A stretch of 64,000 bases of DNA from Bacteroidia bacterium. GTDB taxonomy: Bacteria; Bacteroidota; Bacteroidia; SpSt-205. Positions 34,640 through 43,766 of the stretch are shown piece after piece. Position 1 is the stretch's first letter. Every line of letters starts with the position of its first letter. Position numbers and translations under genes: made by a program. Location of the stretch: the NCBI GenBank assembly GCA_026414975.1, contig JAOAHZ010000011.1:1-64000 (forward strand), in the 5' to 3' direction. The notes under the pieces were generated by a model. It did not search any database, was not told the DNA's origin, and saw nothing but the letters and a program-made list of their open reading frames with translations.

Positions 34640-36015
34640 GTCAGCGCATCGGGATTTGGGGTTTGGGGGAAAGTGGGGTAGGAGCAGCTCTCTTAGCCCA
34701 GCGCTGGGGGTATGAGACTCTCCTGGTGGCAGACAAACCCCCAAGCTCGCTCCATGCTCAACGGCTCCAAGAAGCAGGCCTCACTTGGCATATAGCAGAG
34801 GACCCAACTCCTCTACTGAAAGAAGCTGACTTAGTCGTGCGCAGTCCCGGCATTCGACCAGATACCCCTGCCCTCCACCAGCTAATCGCATCGGGTGTGC
34901 CAGTCGTATCAGACTTAGAGTGGGGATGGCGTCATTTTCCTAAATCATCCCAACTATGGCTCGTTACGGGTTCTGCTGGCAAAACCACGACCACTACCCT
35001 TTTAGCCCATCTCATACGAACCGCTGGACGACGCGCCATCGCCTGCGGTAATATCGGCTATAGCTTTTGTCTCGCTCTCTGTGAAGACAAGCCCTATGCG
35101 TACTACGTCGTAGAAGCGAGTTCTTTCCAGCTTTGGGACACTTATTCACTGATACCCAACCTTTTCGTGATCACGAGCTTAGTCCGCAATCACATAGATT
35201 GGCATGGCAGCTTGGAGGCTTACGCCCACGCTAAGCTCCACATTTTAGGACGGCTGCCCAGCGAGACCCATCTCATTTACGCTGCCGATAGCGAGCTACT
35301 CGTGGAGAAACTGCGGCTTTATCCTACACATGCCCAGTCTTGGCGCTTCGCTGTGGCACCCAGCGAGGGCATACACGCATGGATAGAAGGAAACAAACTC
35401 ATATGCGATATGAAAGTAGGCGATGATGCAGACCGATGGGAAGTGTCGTATGAAGCGACCCCGCTTCAAGAGCTTCCTAAAAGAAAGAACGCCTTAGCGG
35501 CAGCTATTGCCGGACGATTGGCGGGCCTACGGCGAGCTGACTTGCGACGCTCGTTTGAGACGATGGAAAAGATGCCCCACCGATTAGAGCAGGTGGCACT
35601 CATTGATGGAGTACTCTATGTAAATGACTCCAAAGCTACTACGACCGACGCTGTATGGTATGCCCTTCAGAGCTTTGAGCGTCCTATCATCTGGATCGCC
35701 GGCGGCGTAGACAAGGGTAACGATTGGGGAGAAATCCTGGATATCGTTCGGGCTCGTGTAAGGGCTTTGGTTCTGATTGGAACCAATCCTGAGCCGATTT
35801 ACCGGGCCTTTTGCGACACAGTGCCAGTAATAGAGCGAGCCGGCTCTATGAGAGAAGCCGTGGAGAAAGCCCACAAGTTAGCTCGCCCCGATGAAGTCGT
35901 ACTCTTATCGCCCGGATGTGCGAGCTTTGACTGGTTCAGCAGTTATGAAGAACGGGGCAACGCTTTCCGAGAAGCGGTCTCTCAGCTCAAAAGTGAAAAG
36001 GCGCAATCCGTTTAG
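34636..36015 (+). CDS. murD: UDP-MurNAc-L-alanine:D-glutamate ligase MurD
   Basis: This 459-residue Mur ligase adds D-Glu to UDP-MurNAc-L-Ala. It has the N-terminal Rossmann start IGIWGLGESGVGAALLA, the ATP loop VTGSAGKTTTTTLLAHL, MPHRLEQVALIDGVLYVNDS and the C-terminal LLSPGCASFDWF. ATG 34636 overlaps the mraY stop as ATGA; the upstream in-frame extension lies inside mraY. The usual downstream genes ftsW, murG and murC are absent. A CHAD-like gene starts inside its last codons. Confidence 0.95.
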   Translation: MSQRIGIWGLGESGVGAALLAQRWGYETLLVADKPPSSLHAQRLQEAGLTWHIAEDPTPLLKEADLVVRSPGIRPDTPALHQLIASGVPVVSDLEWGWRHFPKSSQLWLVTGSAGKTTTTTLLAHLIRTAGRRAIACGNIGYSFCLALCEDKPYAYYVVEASSFQLWDTYSLIPNLFVITSLVRNHIDWHGSLEAYAHAKLHILGRLPSETHLIYAADSELLVEKLRLYPTHAQSWRFAVAPSEGIHAWIEGNKLICDMKVGDDADRWEVSYEATPLQELPKRKNALAAAIAGRLAGLRRADLRRSFETMEKMPHRLEQVALIDGVLYVNDSKATTTDAVWYALQSFERPIIWIAGGVDKGNDWGEILDIVRARVRALVLIGTNPEPIYRAFCDTVPVIERAGSMREAVEKAHKLARPDEVVLLSPGCASFDWFSSYEERGNAFREAVSQLKSEKAQSV

Positions 36016-36703
36016 GTTGGGGCTGAGACGCCTGCGCAAACCTACCCCGAAGGCTATCTATCGCTTCAGGCGACGCGTAAAGCGACTGCGAGTTTATCTG
36101 GAGCTTTATACATTCCCGAGCGAGGCGCCTCATAGTCCTGCTTTGAGTCGACTATTTCGCCGGGCCGGCAAGCTCCGTCAAGCTTACTTACATGAGGAGT
36201 GGGTACGGCTTCATGCACCCGAATGGAGAAAAGCCGTGAAGAAGGAAATCCGCTATCGCAAGCGCCGCTTTAGCAAGCTATACCGAAAGTCAGTAGAGGA
36301 TATTCGGGGGGTGCTGGCGGAGTGGCGAAAACGCTTCCCGCCCCCTTGGAAGGAAAAGGAAAGCTTAGTGATGTGGGAAAAGCAAGGCCAAAGCTGGATT
36401 CAGGTCCATAAGGCAACTCTCAGACAATTCCCCTCTCCACCCTACACGACCAAGCAGCTTCATGAACTGCGTACGCTTATACGGAAGTGGGAGTTAGCGA
36501 CGGTATGGGTAGACCTTCTAGAACGGCCTCCTGCCGAGCTTTCTACGCTTTTGGGAGAAGCCCGAGACCTCTATCTCCTTCAAAAGTGGCTTACTCAAAA
36601 GGGTTCCAAAAAGCCACTTCTAGACTCCATTCGTCATGAGCTGCTTCGAAAAGAATCTCAAGCTATCGCTCTGTGGCAAAGCTGGCGAGCTTCCTTGGGT
36701 TAA
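35993..36703 (+). CDS. CHAD-like basic helical protein
   Basis: This 236-residue, very basic, all-helical protein resembles CHAD domains (polyphosphate-binding helical bundles). An N-terminal helix AIYRFRRRVKRLRVYLELY matches the RVxxRRLR core, LHELRTLIRKWELA matches the second LHxLRxxxKxxRY helix, and LLGEARDLYLLQKWL matches the Gly-x-x-x-Asp-Leu step. The first CHAD His is replaced by Arg, so the match is partial. GTG 35993 lies in the last codons of murD, giving a 23-nt overlap. The following TPR gene starts inside it. Its place at the end of the dcw cluster is unusual. A role in polyphosphate or other polyanion binding is inferred. Confidence 0.6.
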   Translation: MKRRNPFRLGLRRLRKPTPKAIYRFRRRVKRLRVYLELYTFPSEAPHSPALSRLFRRAGKLRQAYLHEEWVRLHAPEWRKAVKKEIRYRKRRFSKLYRKSVEDIRGVLAEWRKRFPPPWKEKESLVMWEKQGQSWIQVHKATLRQFPSPPYTTKQLHELRTLIRKWELATVWVDLLERPPAELSTLLGEARDLYLLQKWLTQKGSKKPLLDSIRHELLRKESQAIALWQSWRASLG

Positions 36704-39624
36704 TATGGGCTCAGGCCCTTCCTACATGGTGGGGGCCTGAGCACTTTCGCAGCCGTTCAGAGATAGCTCACTTTCAAGGTGCTCAAAACTGGGCCCGTCA
36801 ATACGATCTGCTATACGAGCGACGCTGGCCTCTTCCTATCCCTTCTGCGCCTCCTTCCCCCATGGCTTCGCTATGGGAAAAACAAGCTCTTTTTGACCTT
36901 CTGCGCCAGAGCACACCGTACGAGCTGGAGCGCTACGCCGAGGCTGAGGCTCCGTCTTATCGGAGCACCCTGACTCGGTTTTACGCAGCCAAGTATGCCT
37001 TTCTCCTCAAGCGGTATGAAGAGGCGCTGCAACACTTGGCGGGCCTCAATCCCAGCGACTTTCCTCCCGTGCTGCGGCAGGAGATGCAGTTCATAGAGGG
37101 CTATGCTGCTTACGCTACGGGCGATAAGGGCAAAGCGCTTAATCGGCTACGCCCCTTAGCAGAAAAACTTGGACCTTTCCACGATGCGGCCAACTATTAC
37201 TTAGGTCTAATCTTCTACGAGCGAGGCGATTGGCGAAGTGCGGCGGGACACTTTGAGGCGGTCCAACTGAGAGCCCCCTATGCGCAGGAATCGTCTATTT
37301 GGTTAGCGTATGCTCTGGGTAAGATTCCCGACCTCCCTCGTTTGGCCCAGTGGGCCGAGCGCTGGCGCACCCAAAATCCCCCGCCCGCTCACGCCGAAAC
37401 TCTATGGACCTTCGTTGTTGTAACGTTAGCTCAGGCTCAGCAATGCGAGTCGGCTGAGCGCTTTGCTGAACCCGTGGAGAATCACCCCATTGTACGGTTG
37501 CACTTAGGGGCTTGTGCTTACCGAAAAGGAGCCGATACCGAAGCTCTCCGATGGTGGGAGCCTCTTCTTAGCCGACAAGATAGCCTCGGCCAGTGGGGAA
37601 GGTATGGCTATGCCTCTACCTTAGCCCGCTTAGGACGAAAAGAAGAAGCGTTGGGCGTTCTCACCCAAATCCCTGTTACATCCGCCCCCCCTGGACCCGC
37701 TGCGTTGTGGCTCATAGCTCAGTTAGCATGGGATCTCCGACTTTTAGAATCAGGGCGGCAAGCTCTTCTCTCCTATGTCAAACTCCCTGCGGTTCCGAAG
37801 CGGCTCACGGCTCTGAGCTATTTGGCCGAATTTTACGCCGCCGAAGGTAAGTACACTGAGGCAGTCCGCACTTTAGATACTCTCTCTGATCCGGTTCTCA
37901 CTGAACCCAAGCAGCGCATATGGCTTATAGCGGGCTTTCAGGAGCTTGCCGGCAGAAGGTACGCTGCGGCTGATAGCTGTTTTTCCCAAGCTGCCCGTAT
38001 AGAGGGACCCCATACCGCTATGGCTCTTTTCTGGCGAGGTGAAGCGTTGTACCGTCAGGGGGAATTGCGTCAGGCTATACAAGCCTACCAGCGTTTTCTC
38101 CAATACCCCCGCCAACGGGAAAACCTCTACATCCATGAAGCGCGTTTAGCCATAGCTTGGTCCTACCTCCAACTCAACTTAGCCGAAGAGGCTCTACGCT
38201 ATAGCGAACCTTTGCGTCGGGAGGGGGATTCTCGCATTCGCCCTTATGCGACATTCGTCTCGGCAGGCGCTTTTTATCTCAAAAAGCGCTATACCGATGC
38301 TCTTTCTTTGTACCGAGAGCTACTGAGATCGCCTTTGCCCCAGACCCAAGTGCGGTATCATTTAGCGCAAACCCTCATTCGCTTGGAGCGGTACGACGAG
38401 GCAGAAGCTATCCTCGCCGAAGTCTCCCCTACATCGGCAGGGGCTGATGCAGCCCTATACCTAAGAGCAGAACTGTGTGCGTTATGGCTCAATCGCCCTG
38501 CCTGCACCAAAGCAGCCGCCGAAGCTCTTCTGCGATATTTTCCCTCTTCCCCAAAAGTTCCCTTGGCCCAAGCTCGGCTGGGTTTGGCTCTGGCCGAGCT
38601 GGGCGACAAAGCAGGGGCCACTAACACGCTGCGTCGCACCTTGACGGAATACCCCACCTCCCCTGAAGCCGCCAAGTTGGCTTTGGACGGGCTGCGAGCC
38701 CTCCTACCTCCAGCCGAATACGACGACCTCTACCAAGACCTATTGCAACACTTGCCTCCTGAGAGTGAAACCCGACTGAGCTTTGAACGGGATAGGCTGC
38801 GCCAACTTGCTGAAAGCGGACGCTGGGGCGCATTAGAAAGTGAAGCCGCTGGTATAGCCGCTCGATACCCCGCTCTGACGGGAGAGGCCTTGGCATGGCG
38901 GGCCCTCGCTGCAGAAAACCTTCGTGATACAGCTCGGGCTCTCTCCTACTACCGAGAACTTACTAACTACCCTGAGCAGCGCAGTCAAGCCTGGGAAAAG
39001 CTCGCTCGCCTCTACGCTGACCAGAGAAACTTTTTGGAAGCTCTCAGGGCCCAGGACTCTTTCCTTCGGTATGTGCCTTATACCAGCTCTCTCAGAGTTC
39101 AGGCTCTCACTCAATGGGCTGACTTAGCGGCTCGCTTAGGTAAAGCCGATAGCGCTCGCCAGATTCTCATGCACCTGCTCTCCGATACCCTCCTCAACGC
39201 CTACTCTCAGCAAAGGCTTCTCCTTACAATAGGAGCCCTTTGGGAGCAGTCGGGTCGTCTTGATTCCGCCTTAGCCTACCTACGACAAGCCGTCTCTGGG
39301 GAGAAAAGCCCTCTCGCCGCCGAAGCTTTGTACCAACAGTCCCGCCTTCTCTACGCAGAGAAGCGCTACGATGAAGCCCGAGCGGCTATCTATCGTCTCC
39401 GCGATGAGCTACCCCAATACTTGGAGGCGCGGGCGCGAGCTTACCTCATTCTGGCCCGAATTTTCATAGACGAAAACAAGTTCAAGTCGGCTCGCCAGCT
39501 TCTGGACAGTTTGATTGAGAATGCTCCCACAGAGGACATACGCCAAGAAGCTCAAAAGCTCAAAGAGAGCCTACCTTCCGAGCCTCCCCCTACCCCATCA
39601 AAATCCAAAAAGAAAAAATCGTAA
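36673..39624 (+). CDS. Large periplasmic TPR-repeat protein
   Basis: This 983-residue protein has a signal peptide (MAKLASFLGLIWA, then Gln) and then about twenty-five TPR-like helical pairs across its length. Typical pieces are AEALYQQSRLLYAEKRYDEAR and EALYRQGELRQAIQAYQRFL. A Lys-rich tail (KSKKKKS) ends it. Such proteins in Bacteroidota act as periplasmic or outer-membrane scaffolds, for example in gliding or secretion, but no specific partner can be named. GTG 36673 overlaps the CHAD-like gene by 31 nt, so it belongs to the dcw transcript. About 90 bp separate its end from the next gene. Confidence 0.85.
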   Translation: MAKLASFLGLIWAQALPTWWGPEHFRSRSEIAHFQGAQNWARQYDLLYERRWPLPIPSAPPSPMASLWEKQALFDLLRQSTPYELERYAEAEAPSYRSTLTRFYAAKYAFLLKRYEEALQHLAGLNPSDFPPVLRQEMQFIEGYAAYATGDKGKALNRLRPLAEKLGPFHDAANYYLGLIFYERGDWRSAAGHFEAVQLRAPYAQESSIWLAYALGKIPDLPRLAQWAERWRTQNPPPAHAETLWTFVVVTLAQAQQCESAERFAEPVENHPIVRLHLGACAYRKGADTEALRWWEPLLSRQDSLGQWGRYGYASTLARLGRKEEALGVLTQIPVTSAPPGPAALWLIAQLAWDLRLLESGRQALLSYVKLPAVPKRLTALSYLAEFYAAEGKYTEAVRTLDTLSDPVLTEPKQRIWLIAGFQELAGRRYAAADSCFSQAARIEGPHTAMALFWRGEALYRQGELRQAIQAYQRFLQYPRQRENLYIHEARLAIAWSYLQLNLAEEALRYSEPLRREGDSRIRPYATFVSAGAFYLKKRYTDALSLYRELLRSPLPQTQVRYHLAQTLIRLERYDEAEAILAEVSPTSAGADAALYLRAELCALWLNRPACTKAAAEALLRYFPSSPKVPLAQARLGLALAELGDKAGATNTLRRTLTEYPTSPEAAKLALDGLRALLPPAEYDDLYQDLLQHLPPESETRLSFERDRLRQLAESGRWGALESEAAGIAARYPALTGEALAWRALAAENLRDTARALSYYRELTNYPEQRSQAWEKLARLYADQRNFLEALRAQDSFLRYVPYTSSLRVQALTQWADLAARLGKADSARQILMHLLSDTLLNAYSQQRLLLTIGALWEQSGRLDSALAYLRQAVSGEKSPLAAEALYQQSRLLYAEKRYDEARAAIYRLRDELPQYLEARARAYLILARIFIDENKFKSARQLLDSLIENAPTEDIRQEAQKLKESLPSEPPPTPSKSKKKKS

Positions 39625-39703
39625 GGCGATCCAGAGAGCTCCGTTAATCGCATCTGAGGGCTCACTAAGGAGAGAGAGGGCATGTCTGCCTTGGAAAAAC
39701 CTG

Positions 39704-39711
39704 TATCTTCG
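39704..39711 (+). promoter_or_regulatory. -7 element (TATCTTCG) of the beta-oxidation gene
   Basis: It ends 5 nt before ATG 39717. TTCG replaces TTTG. It favours ATG 39717 over the out-of-frame ATG at 39713. Confidence 0.5.
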
Positions 39712-39716
39712 CATGG

Positions 39717-42155
39717 ATGCAAGTAACTGTACAACCTTCTGCGACGACTCAAACGCGTCGTCGCATACGCAAGGTAGCCGTACTCGGAGCAGGCGTTATG
39801 GGCTCTCAAATCGCCCTGCATTTCGCTGGAGCGGGCTTTCCCGTGATTCTCTTGGATATGGCTCCTAAGGAGCTTACACCTGAGGAATCTGCCAAGGGCC
39901 TATCGCTCCAGTCCCCTCAAGTACGCAACCGCATCGTACAAGACCTTTTCCAACGCGCTCTAAAGCTCTCTCCTTCTCCTACGTTTGATAGCACAGTCCC
40001 TCAGCGGGTTACCTTAGGTAACTTCGCTGACGACCTTCCTAAAATCGCCGAAGCCGACTGGATCATAGAGGTCGTTGTAGAGGACCTTGGCATCAAGCGT
40101 TCCCTATACGAAGAGGTAGAGAAGTATCGGCGACCTGGTACGCTCATTACCAGTAACACATCTGGCATCCCCATGCGGTTTCTCGTGGAAGGCCGCTCAG
40201 AGGATTTTCGCCGGCACTTCGCAGGTACCCACTTCTTCAACCCACCCCGTTACTTACCCCTTCTGGAGATCATACCGGGCCCTGACACGGACCCTGAGGT
40301 GATACAGTTTCTGATGGATTTTGGTCAGATTCACCTCGGTAAGCAAACCGTCTTATGCAAAGACACACCCGCTTTTATCGCTAATCGGATCGGCGTCTTT
40401 GCCATCATGCATCTTCTCCATGCTTTGCGTCGGTATGGATTCACAGTAGAGGAGGTAGATAGACTCACAGGGCCTGTTATCGGGCATCCTAAGTCAGCCA
40501 CCCTCCGCACGGCGGACGTGGTCGGCTTAGATACTTTGGCTAAAGTCGCCAAAGGTCTGTACGACAACTGTCCCCATGACGAAGCCCGGGAAACGTTCAA
40601 GCTGCCTGACTTTTTAGAAAAAATGTTAGACCGGGGGCTCTTAGGTGAAAAAACGGGCAAAGGCTTCTACTACAAGCAGCGTGTGAATGGCAGCAGTGAA
40701 ATCCTCAGCCTCAACTTAGACACCTTAGACTACCAGCCTCAGAAGAAGGTGCGATCTGCTCTTTTAGAGCAGCTTCGGAGCGAAGAAGACCTGCGCAAGC
40801 GTCTGCGGCTCATCGCTAAGAGCGATGAACCCTATGCTCAGCTCCTCCAAGAAAACATGGCTGCCCTATTTGCCTATGTATCTCATCGCATTCCCGAAAT
40901 CTCGGACGAAATCTACCCCATAGACGAAGCCGTACGGGCGGGATTTGGATGGCAACTCGGTCCTTTTGAAAAATGGGATGCGGTCGGAGTAGAAGAAGGA
41001 CTTGCCGCCATACAGCGGTTCAAGTACAAGCCAGCAGGGTGGGTCGAACGCATGCTGGAAAAGGGCTATGGGCGGTTCTACGAAGTACGCGAAGGCCGCC
41101 GATACGTGTATAGCCCGATTCGGGAGGATTACATTGAAGTGCCTGGCCAGGATCGGTATATCTTACTGGATACTTTACGGTCAGAACGGGTAATATGGCG
41201 CAATAGCGGGGCCTCGCTTTTTGATTTGGGTGATGGAGTCCTATGTCTGGAGTTTCACACGAAGATGAACACCCTCGGTGGAGAGGTATTGGATGCTATC
41301 CATAAGTCCATAGACATCGTTGAGCGCAGCTATGTAGGTCTAATAATCGGCAATCAGGGGGAAAACTTCTCTGCAGGGGCCAACTTAGCGATGATTTTCA
41401 TGATGGCGGCAGAGCAAGAGTGGGATGAGTTAGATTTCGCTGTGAGGACGTTTCAGCGGACAGTGATGCGCCTGCGACATAGCGCTATTCCTGTCGTGGT
41501 CGCTCCTCATGGTCTCACTTTAGGTGGAGGCTGCGAAATGGCCCTTCATGCGGACGGCGTACAAGCTGCTGCTGAAACCTATATCGGATTAGTGGAGGTA
41601 GGGGTGGGTCTTATTCCCGCCGGCGCTGGTACCAAGGAGATGGCAGCCCGTATCGCCGAACGATATGTAGAAGGAGATGTAGAGCTAAACTACTTTCGCG
41701 ACATTCTCACCCTCATCGCTACGGCCAAGGTGGCCACCTCGGGGTTTGAAGCTATTCAGATGGGACTTTTGAAGCCCTATCAGACCCGCATTACGCTCAA
41801 TCGCCAGAAGCTCCTTCGGGACGCTAAGTCCTATGTTCTTTTCTTAGCTGAAGGGGGCTATGTCCCTCCCCAACCCCGCTCACAAATCCGAGTACTGGGT
41901 CGCACCGCCTTAGGCGGAGTAGAAGCCTCCATCTATCAAATGTGGCAAGCTGGATATATCACTGAATACGACCGCCACATCACGCTGAAGCTGGCTTATG
42001 TCCTGGCAGGAGGCGATCTCACCGGCGTTCAATATGTATCGGAGCAGTACTTGTTAGACTTAGAGCGGGAAGCCTTTCTGAGCTTGTGCGGGGAGAGGCG
42101 AACCTTAGAGCGCATTCAGCACATGCTCCAAACAGGGAAGCCGCTGCGCAACTGA
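39717..42155 (+). CDS. 3-hydroxyacyl-CoA dehydrogenase/enoyl-CoA hydratase fusion (FadN-like)
   Basis: This 812-residue bifunctional enzyme has an N-terminal NAD-binding dehydrogenase domain (VAVLGAGVMGSQIALHF; catalytic region GTHFFNPPRYLPLLEII), dehydrogenase C-terminal domains with a second partial copy (about 190-450), and a C-terminal crotonase domain (about 500-720; NFSAGANLAMIF oxyanion region and HGLTLGGGCEMAL). This order, dehydrogenase first, is that of Bacillus FadN and opposite to E. coli FadB. It hydrates and oxidises acyl-CoA in beta-oxidation. Thiolase and acyl-CoA dehydrogenase are not adjacent. Its stop overlaps the start region of the esterase-like gene. Confidence 0.92.
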   Translation: MQVTVQPSATTQTRRRIRKVAVLGAGVMGSQIALHFAGAGFPVILLDMAPKELTPEESAKGLSLQSPQVRNRIVQDLFQRALKLSPSPTFDSTVPQRVTLGNFADDLPKIAEADWIIEVVVEDLGIKRSLYEEVEKYRRPGTLITSNTSGIPMRFLVEGRSEDFRRHFAGTHFFNPPRYLPLLEIIPGPDTDPEVIQFLMDFGQIHLGKQTVLCKDTPAFIANRIGVFAIMHLLHALRRYGFTVEEVDRLTGPVIGHPKSATLRTADVVGLDTLAKVAKGLYDNCPHDEARETFKLPDFLEKMLDRGLLGEKTGKGFYYKQRVNGSSEILSLNLDTLDYQPQKKVRSALLEQLRSEEDLRKRLRLIAKSDEPYAQLLQENMAALFAYVSHRIPEISDEIYPIDEAVRAGFGWQLGPFEKWDAVGVEEGLAAIQRFKYKPAGWVERMLEKGYGRFYEVREGRRYVYSPIREDYIEVPGQDRYILLDTLRSERVIWRNSGASLFDLGDGVLCLEFHTKMNTLGGEVLDAIHKSIDIVERSYVGLIIGNQGENFSAGANLAMIFMMAAEQEWDELDFAVRTFQRTVMRLRHSAIPVVVAPHGLTLGGGCEMALHADGVQAAAETYIGLVEVGVGLIPAGAGTKEMAARIAERYVEGDVELNYFRDILTLIATAKVATSGFEAIQMGLLKPYQTRITLNRQKLLRDAKSYVLFLAEGGYVPPQPRSQIRVLGRTALGGVEASIYQMWQAGYITEYDRHITLKLAYVLAGGDLTGVQYVSEQYLLDLEREAFLSLCGERRTLERIQHMLQTGKPLRN

Positions 42156-42904
42156 GAGTTCTTTTTTTCGGTATAGCGCCACTTATGGCGCAGACTTTTC
42201 AAATAGCCTCTTGCCTTATAGAGGTGCGAGAGCCCGCCCGGCCTGTTAGGCGCACTCTCATTTTACTACCCGGCTGGAACTATCCACGAACAAGATGGTG
42301 CGATAGCTCATCTGTTTGTACGGAGGCCCTGAGCCGAGGATATCGACTCCTTCTCTTAGAGATGGGTAAGAGCATCTATGCTTCCCAAGTATTTCCTGAG
42401 ACACGACCTGATTGGCGCAGCTATCCGACATTGCGAACTTTGATAGATACGGTCTTTCCAGAGCTTCAGCGTCGTCATCTTTTAGAAAATGGCAAAGGTT
42501 ACCTGTTAGGTCTCTCTACAGGAGGACGCGGCGTTGTTCTGCTTTTGGCTCACACGGGAGCATTGTTTGCGGCAGGAGCGGCTTTGTCAGGAGACTTTGA
42601 TCCCCACTTAGATAGCCGAGACCCTCTTCTCACAGGTTGGTATGGCCGGTACAGTCAGCGGTGGGACGAGGTAGATAATCCGATGCGCCTGGCCCAGCGG
42701 ATTCAGCGGCCGCTCTTTTTAGCGCATGGAGTAGCTGACCCTGTCGTTCCATACCAACACTCTCAGCGACTTTTTGAACACCTTCGGTCTGTACGGCCTG
42801 ACCTGCCCTGCGTACTGCACTTAGACCCAAAAGGCAAACATGACTTCACCTTTTGGGATAAGTACGGACGATTAGCCTTGGATTTTTTTGAAGAGTATGA
42901 CTGA
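42152..42904 (+). CDS. Secreted alpha/beta-hydrolase (esterase-like), probable CTG start
   Basis: This protein has an alpha/beta-hydrolase fold: GLSTGGRG gives the Gly-x-Ser-x-Gly nucleophile, GVADPVVPYQHS holds the acid and DPKGKHDFTFW the His. The substrate is unknown. The sequence before ATG 42185 reads RVLFFGIAPLMA followed by Gln, a signal peptide of the same short type as its neighbours. The codon that would begin it is CTG at 42152, overlapping the upstream TGA as CTGA. Starting at GTG 42086 or ATG 42185 would respectively bury or remove that signal. I therefore give 42152 as start, with doubt. Confidence 0.7.
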   Translation: MRVLFFGIAPLMAQTFQIASCLIEVREPARPVRRTLILLPGWNYPRTRWCDSSSVCTEALSRGYRLLLLEMGKSIYASQVFPETRPDWRSYPTLRTLIDTVFPELQRRHLLENGKGYLLGLSTGGRGVVLLLAHTGALFAAGAALSGDFDPHLDSRDPLLTGWYGRYSQRWDEVDNPMRLAQRIQRPLFLAHGVADPVVPYQHSQRLFEHLRSVRPDLPCVLHLDPKGKHDFTFWDKYGRLALDFFEEYD

Positions 42905-43427
42905 AACGAGCTGGGTGGCGCTACTAATCGTAGCGCTGAGCGGCCTATTGAGCGTAAGTGCAGTCTTAGTTTTCTTCTGGCGTCGCGAGATAGAGGAAAG
43001 GCGCCGGGCCCTTCGTCAGCAGGTGCTTCAGACTACCTTGCCTCTGCGCCTTCAAGCCTTGGAACGGGCAGCGCTGTTTTTAGAACGAAACGACCCGAAT
43101 AACCTTCTCCCTCGGATAGCTCCACATACCTTTCAGCGCACCAGCGACTTAGTCCAAGCCCTGTTTCAGCTTGTACAAGATGAGTACCTCCATAATGCCG
43201 CTTATCAAATCTACATGGGACCCCAAGTGTGGTACGCCCTCCGCACAGCTAAAAATACCCTTCTCCAGATGCTCCAAACAACCCTTAGCGAGCACCCTCC
43301 TCAGCAGACTCCACCTCTAGTCTGGGTAGAATGCTTTAAGGAAAAGTGGCGCGCACAGCCTACAGACCCTTTTCAGGCAGCTCTCGCCTACACCCATCGA
43401 GAAATACAGCGCTTAGTAGAAGGATAG
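42897..43427 (+). CDS. Membrane-anchored protein of unknown function (DUF7935-like)
   Basis: This 176-residue protein has one N-terminal membrane helix (about 6-28, VALLIVALSGLLSVSAVLVFF), then a charged helical domain containing LPLRLQALERAALFLERNDPNNLL. This pattern is shared by small Bacteroidota proteins that I recall as an uncharacterised family; the family number is from memory and uncertain. The ATG lies inside the end of the esterase-like gene (8-nt overlap). Confidence 0.7.
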   Translation: MTETSWVALLIVALSGLLSVSAVLVFFWRREIEERRRALRQQVLQTTLPLRLQALERAALFLERNDPNNLLPRIAPHTFQRTSDLVQALFQLVQDEYLHNAAYQIYMGPQVWYALRTAKNTLLQMLQTTLSEHPPQQTPPLVWVECFKEKWRAQPTDPFQAALAYTHREIQRLVEG

Positions 43428-43766
43428 GTCTCATCAGAAGCAACTAACCTGCCTTGCCGAAAGCTGTCCTTCATTGTCCGAGGAAGGTTTCAATGAGCAG
43501 ATATTCGTGGGCGCGATTGCTTTAGGATAGGGAGGGAGGGAGTTAGCCAGGGGATTTGGATGCGTGCCCTCGGAGGATGCAACACGCTCTGTCACCTGTT
43601 TGAGAAGGGTATGGGCGAAGGATTTTTAGGGGTGCGCCAGCGCCTTCGGCGCTGGCGCACCCCCCTACTTCCCTGTTACAGCCAGCGCATAAACATTTAG
43701 GATGCGATTGAGCTGCCACAGACCCATCTTCAATGCCGCTTTCTAACTTCGTCCTACCCACCCCTT
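43428..43766. other. Intergenic region holding palindrome copy 2
   Basis: 339 bp between two rightward genes. The only strong structure is the 35-nt palindrome at 43629-43663. A TAACTTCG at 43744-43751, 15 nt before mutY, could be its -7 element. I see no gene. Confidence 0.5.
43629..43663. repeat. 35-nt perfect palindrome, copy 2
   Basis: The left arm GGGGTGCGCCAGCGCC and its exact reverse complement flank a TTC loop. It shares the outer GGGGTGCGC/GCGCACCCC with copy 1, while the inner seven base pairs differ in a compensated way. Confidence 0.85.

Noticed and set aside
43543-43761. 72-codon minus-strand frame across palindrome copy 2
   Set aside because: Much of it is the palindrome, and it has no promoter element or family.
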